Origin: Microlunatus flavus
GTDB taxonomy: Bacteria; Actinomycetota; Actinomycetes; Propionibacteriales; Propionibacteriaceae
Reading direction: 5' to 3'
DNA length: 64,000 nt
Assembly (NCBI RefSeq): GCF_900110855.1
Contig: NZ_FOFA01000001.1
Location: forward strand, 1 to 64,000
This document shows positions 62,968-64,000 of the stretch, piece after piece. A program made the translations under genes and the position numbers. The notes under the pieces are model-generated. The model did not search any database. It saw only the letters and a list, made by a program, of their open reading frames with translations, and was not told the DNA's origin. Numbering within the stretch: the first letter of the stretch is position 1; each line of letters starts with the position of its first letter.

Positions 62968-63159
62968 TTACTTGAAGGCGTCCTTGACGTCGCCGGCGGC
63001 GTCCTTGACGTGCTCGCCCGCCTGCTTGGTCTGGCCCGAGGCCTGGTCGGCCTGACCCTCGGCCTGCAGCCGCTCGTTGTCCGTGGCGTCGCCGGCGGCC
63101 TCCTTGGCCTTGCCGCCCAGCTCCTCCGCCTTGTTCGAGATCTTGTCGCCGATACCCAT
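62968..63159 (-). CDS. CsbD-family stress protein
   Basis: A 63-residue hydrophilic protein made almost wholly of the CsbD pattern (IGDKISNKAEELGGKAKEAAGDATDNERLQAEGQADQ). The family is induced by general stress in Gram-positive bacteria; its biochemical role is unknown. The GGGAG sequence upstream of ATG 63159 is a good ribosome-binding site. Confidence 0.9.
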   Translation of the reverse strand: MGIGDKISNKAEELGGKAKEAAGDATDNERLQAEGQADQASGQTKQAGEHVKDAAGDVKDAFK

Positions 63160-63231
63160 TCCTGGCTCCCTTCGTCGTCCGACGTGTGACAGCCACGTTA
63201 CGTGGGTACAGGCGGGGGTTCACAGGGGGCC

Positions 63232-64000
63232 TCAGCCGACGCCGAGGCGCGGCCTCACGTGCAGCCCGACCTCCGGGTCGACGAGCACCTCCTGCGCGGC
63301 CGCGACGCCGTCGGCCAGCAGCGTCGCGTCGACGTCGACGTTCCGCTTGACCAGCCCGAGGGCGATCGCGCCGAGCTCGTGGTGGCGGGCCGAGGTGCCG
63401 ACCCTCCCGACGGTGCGCCCGTCGAGGACGAGGGCCGAGCCGACCTCGGGCAGCCGCTCGGCGCTGCCGTCGAGGAGCAGCAGGACCAGGCGGCGCGGCG
63501 GGCGGCCGAGCGTGTGGACGCGCGCGACCGTCTCCTGCCCGCGGTAGCAGCCCTTGTCCAGGTGCACGGCGACGCCCAGCAGCCCCGCCTCGTTGGGGAT
63601 CGTGCGGTGGTCGGTGTCGAGGCCGATCCGGGCCACCCCGGCAGCGACGCGCCGCGCCTCGTACGCCCAGGTCCCGGCCAGCGGGCCGTCGCCGAGCACC
63701 TCGGCGAGCCGCGCGCGAGGGACGAGCAGCTCCGCGCCACCGAGCGAGTCGGCCGCCCGACGCACGACCAGGGCCGCCTCGTGCTGCACCTCGGGGTCGG
63801 CGCTCCAGACGACGGCCACCTCGTCGGACACGTCGGCGACCTCGACCCGCATCATGAAGCGCATCGAGTCGAGCCAGGCGGCAGCGGCCGCGGCGGCGCC
63901 CGGCTCGGTGTGCGCCCAGAAGCTCGTGCCGTCGTCGACGCCGTGCAGCGCGTGCTCGACGTGGCCCTGCGGCGACAGCACGAGCGTCGTCGTGCCCTGC
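63232..64000 (-). CDS. ygfZ: YgfZ/GcvT-type folate-binding protein, 5' end outside the window
   Basis: The visible 256 codons contain the hallmark KGCYRGQETVAR (about 110 residues before the C-terminus), which defines the YgfZ/CAF17 family. These tetrahydrofolate-binding proteins help repair or assemble iron-sulfur clusters. WLDSMRFMMRVEV and IPNEAGLLGVAVHLD are also typical. The start lies beyond the right edge of the window. Being beside csbD it is stress-linked by context only. Confidence 0.9.
   Translation of the reverse strand, partial: QGTTTLVLSPQGHVEHALHGVDDGTSFWAHTEPGAAAAAAAWLDSMRFMMRVEVADVSDEVAVVWSADPEVQHEAALVVRRAADSLGGAELLVPRARLAEVLGDGPLAGTWAYEARRVAAGVARIGLDTDHRTIPNEAGLLGVAVHLDKGCYRGQETVARVHTLGRPPRRLVLLLLDGSAERLPEVGSALVLDGRTVGRVGTSARHHELGAIALGLVKRNVDVDATLLADGVAAAQEVLVDPEVGLHVRPRLGVG

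Overview
The window is about 73 % G+C, uses many GTG starts, and carries a mycobacterial-type neighbourhood (carD-ispF, an LpqE-like lipoprotein, SenX3-RegX3/PhoU, Gpm, a YbjN-domain gene, an HTH regulator with an HbhA-like protein). This points to a high-G+C actinobacterium, most likely in the Propionibacteriales (Nocardioidaceae or Propionibacteriaceae); the genus cannot be fixed from the sequence alone. I saw no rRNA, tRNA, CRISPR array, prophage or transposase gene.

Layout. 0-12 kb: start of cytochrome c oxidase subunit I, L-serine dehydratase, a transglutaminase-like protein, an orphan sugar-ABC ATPase (UgpC/MsiK type), a DUF4032 protein, MarR, CysS-RlmB, a Ca2+/cation exchanger-like protein and serine hydroxymethyltransferase. 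12-19 kb: secreted M43 metalloprotease, aldo/keto reductase, FeS photolyase, DUF2207 membrane protein and a YpfJ-type zinc peptidase. 19-28 kb: ispF, carD, lpqE-like, regX3-senX3 divergent from phoU with clear PHO boxes, gpmA, a PPOX flavoprotein, YbjN and an amylosucrase. 28-38 kb: a GTPase with a DUF697-like region, a SARP/AAA regulator divergent from a BBE-like FAD oxidase, a DesK/NarL-type two-component system and two tandem paralogous membrane proteins. 38-40 kb: typA.

40.2-53.3 kb is a compact sugar-utilisation locus. A plus-strand operon (GH5 glycosidase, Zn alcohol dehydrogenase, aldonate-type dehydratase) converges on a nine-gene minus-strand block (LacI regulator, ABC binding protein, two permeases, a frameshifted tautomerase, epimerase, aldo/keto reductase, SDR, SMP-30 lactonase). 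Import, intracellular hydrolysis, oxidation to a lactone, lactone opening and dehydration to a 2-keto-3-deoxy acid can all be assigned. Paired GAAACTT boxes exactly 21 bp apart lie both in front of the GH5 operon and inside the 3' end of lacI, upstream of the transporter. This looks like a LacI regulon in which both arms share the same operator geometry. No ATPase is encoded in the locus; the orphan ATPase at 3.2 kb is the obvious candidate.

53.4-64 kb: arginase-family protein, HbhA-like protein and its XRE regulator, an APC permease, a GH65 phosphorylase with beta-phosphoglucomutase, L-asparaginase II, a Lys-rich low-complexity protein, CsbD and a truncated YgfZ-like protein.

Two families of dispersed intergenic repeats cut across the map. 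One is a unit of about 105 bp with a covarying hairpin (six copies). The other is a CCCTGAGCnnGTCGAAGGG element (tandem and inverted copies). Many genes have a -10-like TANNNT 6-8 nt before the start codon, indicating leaderless transcription.
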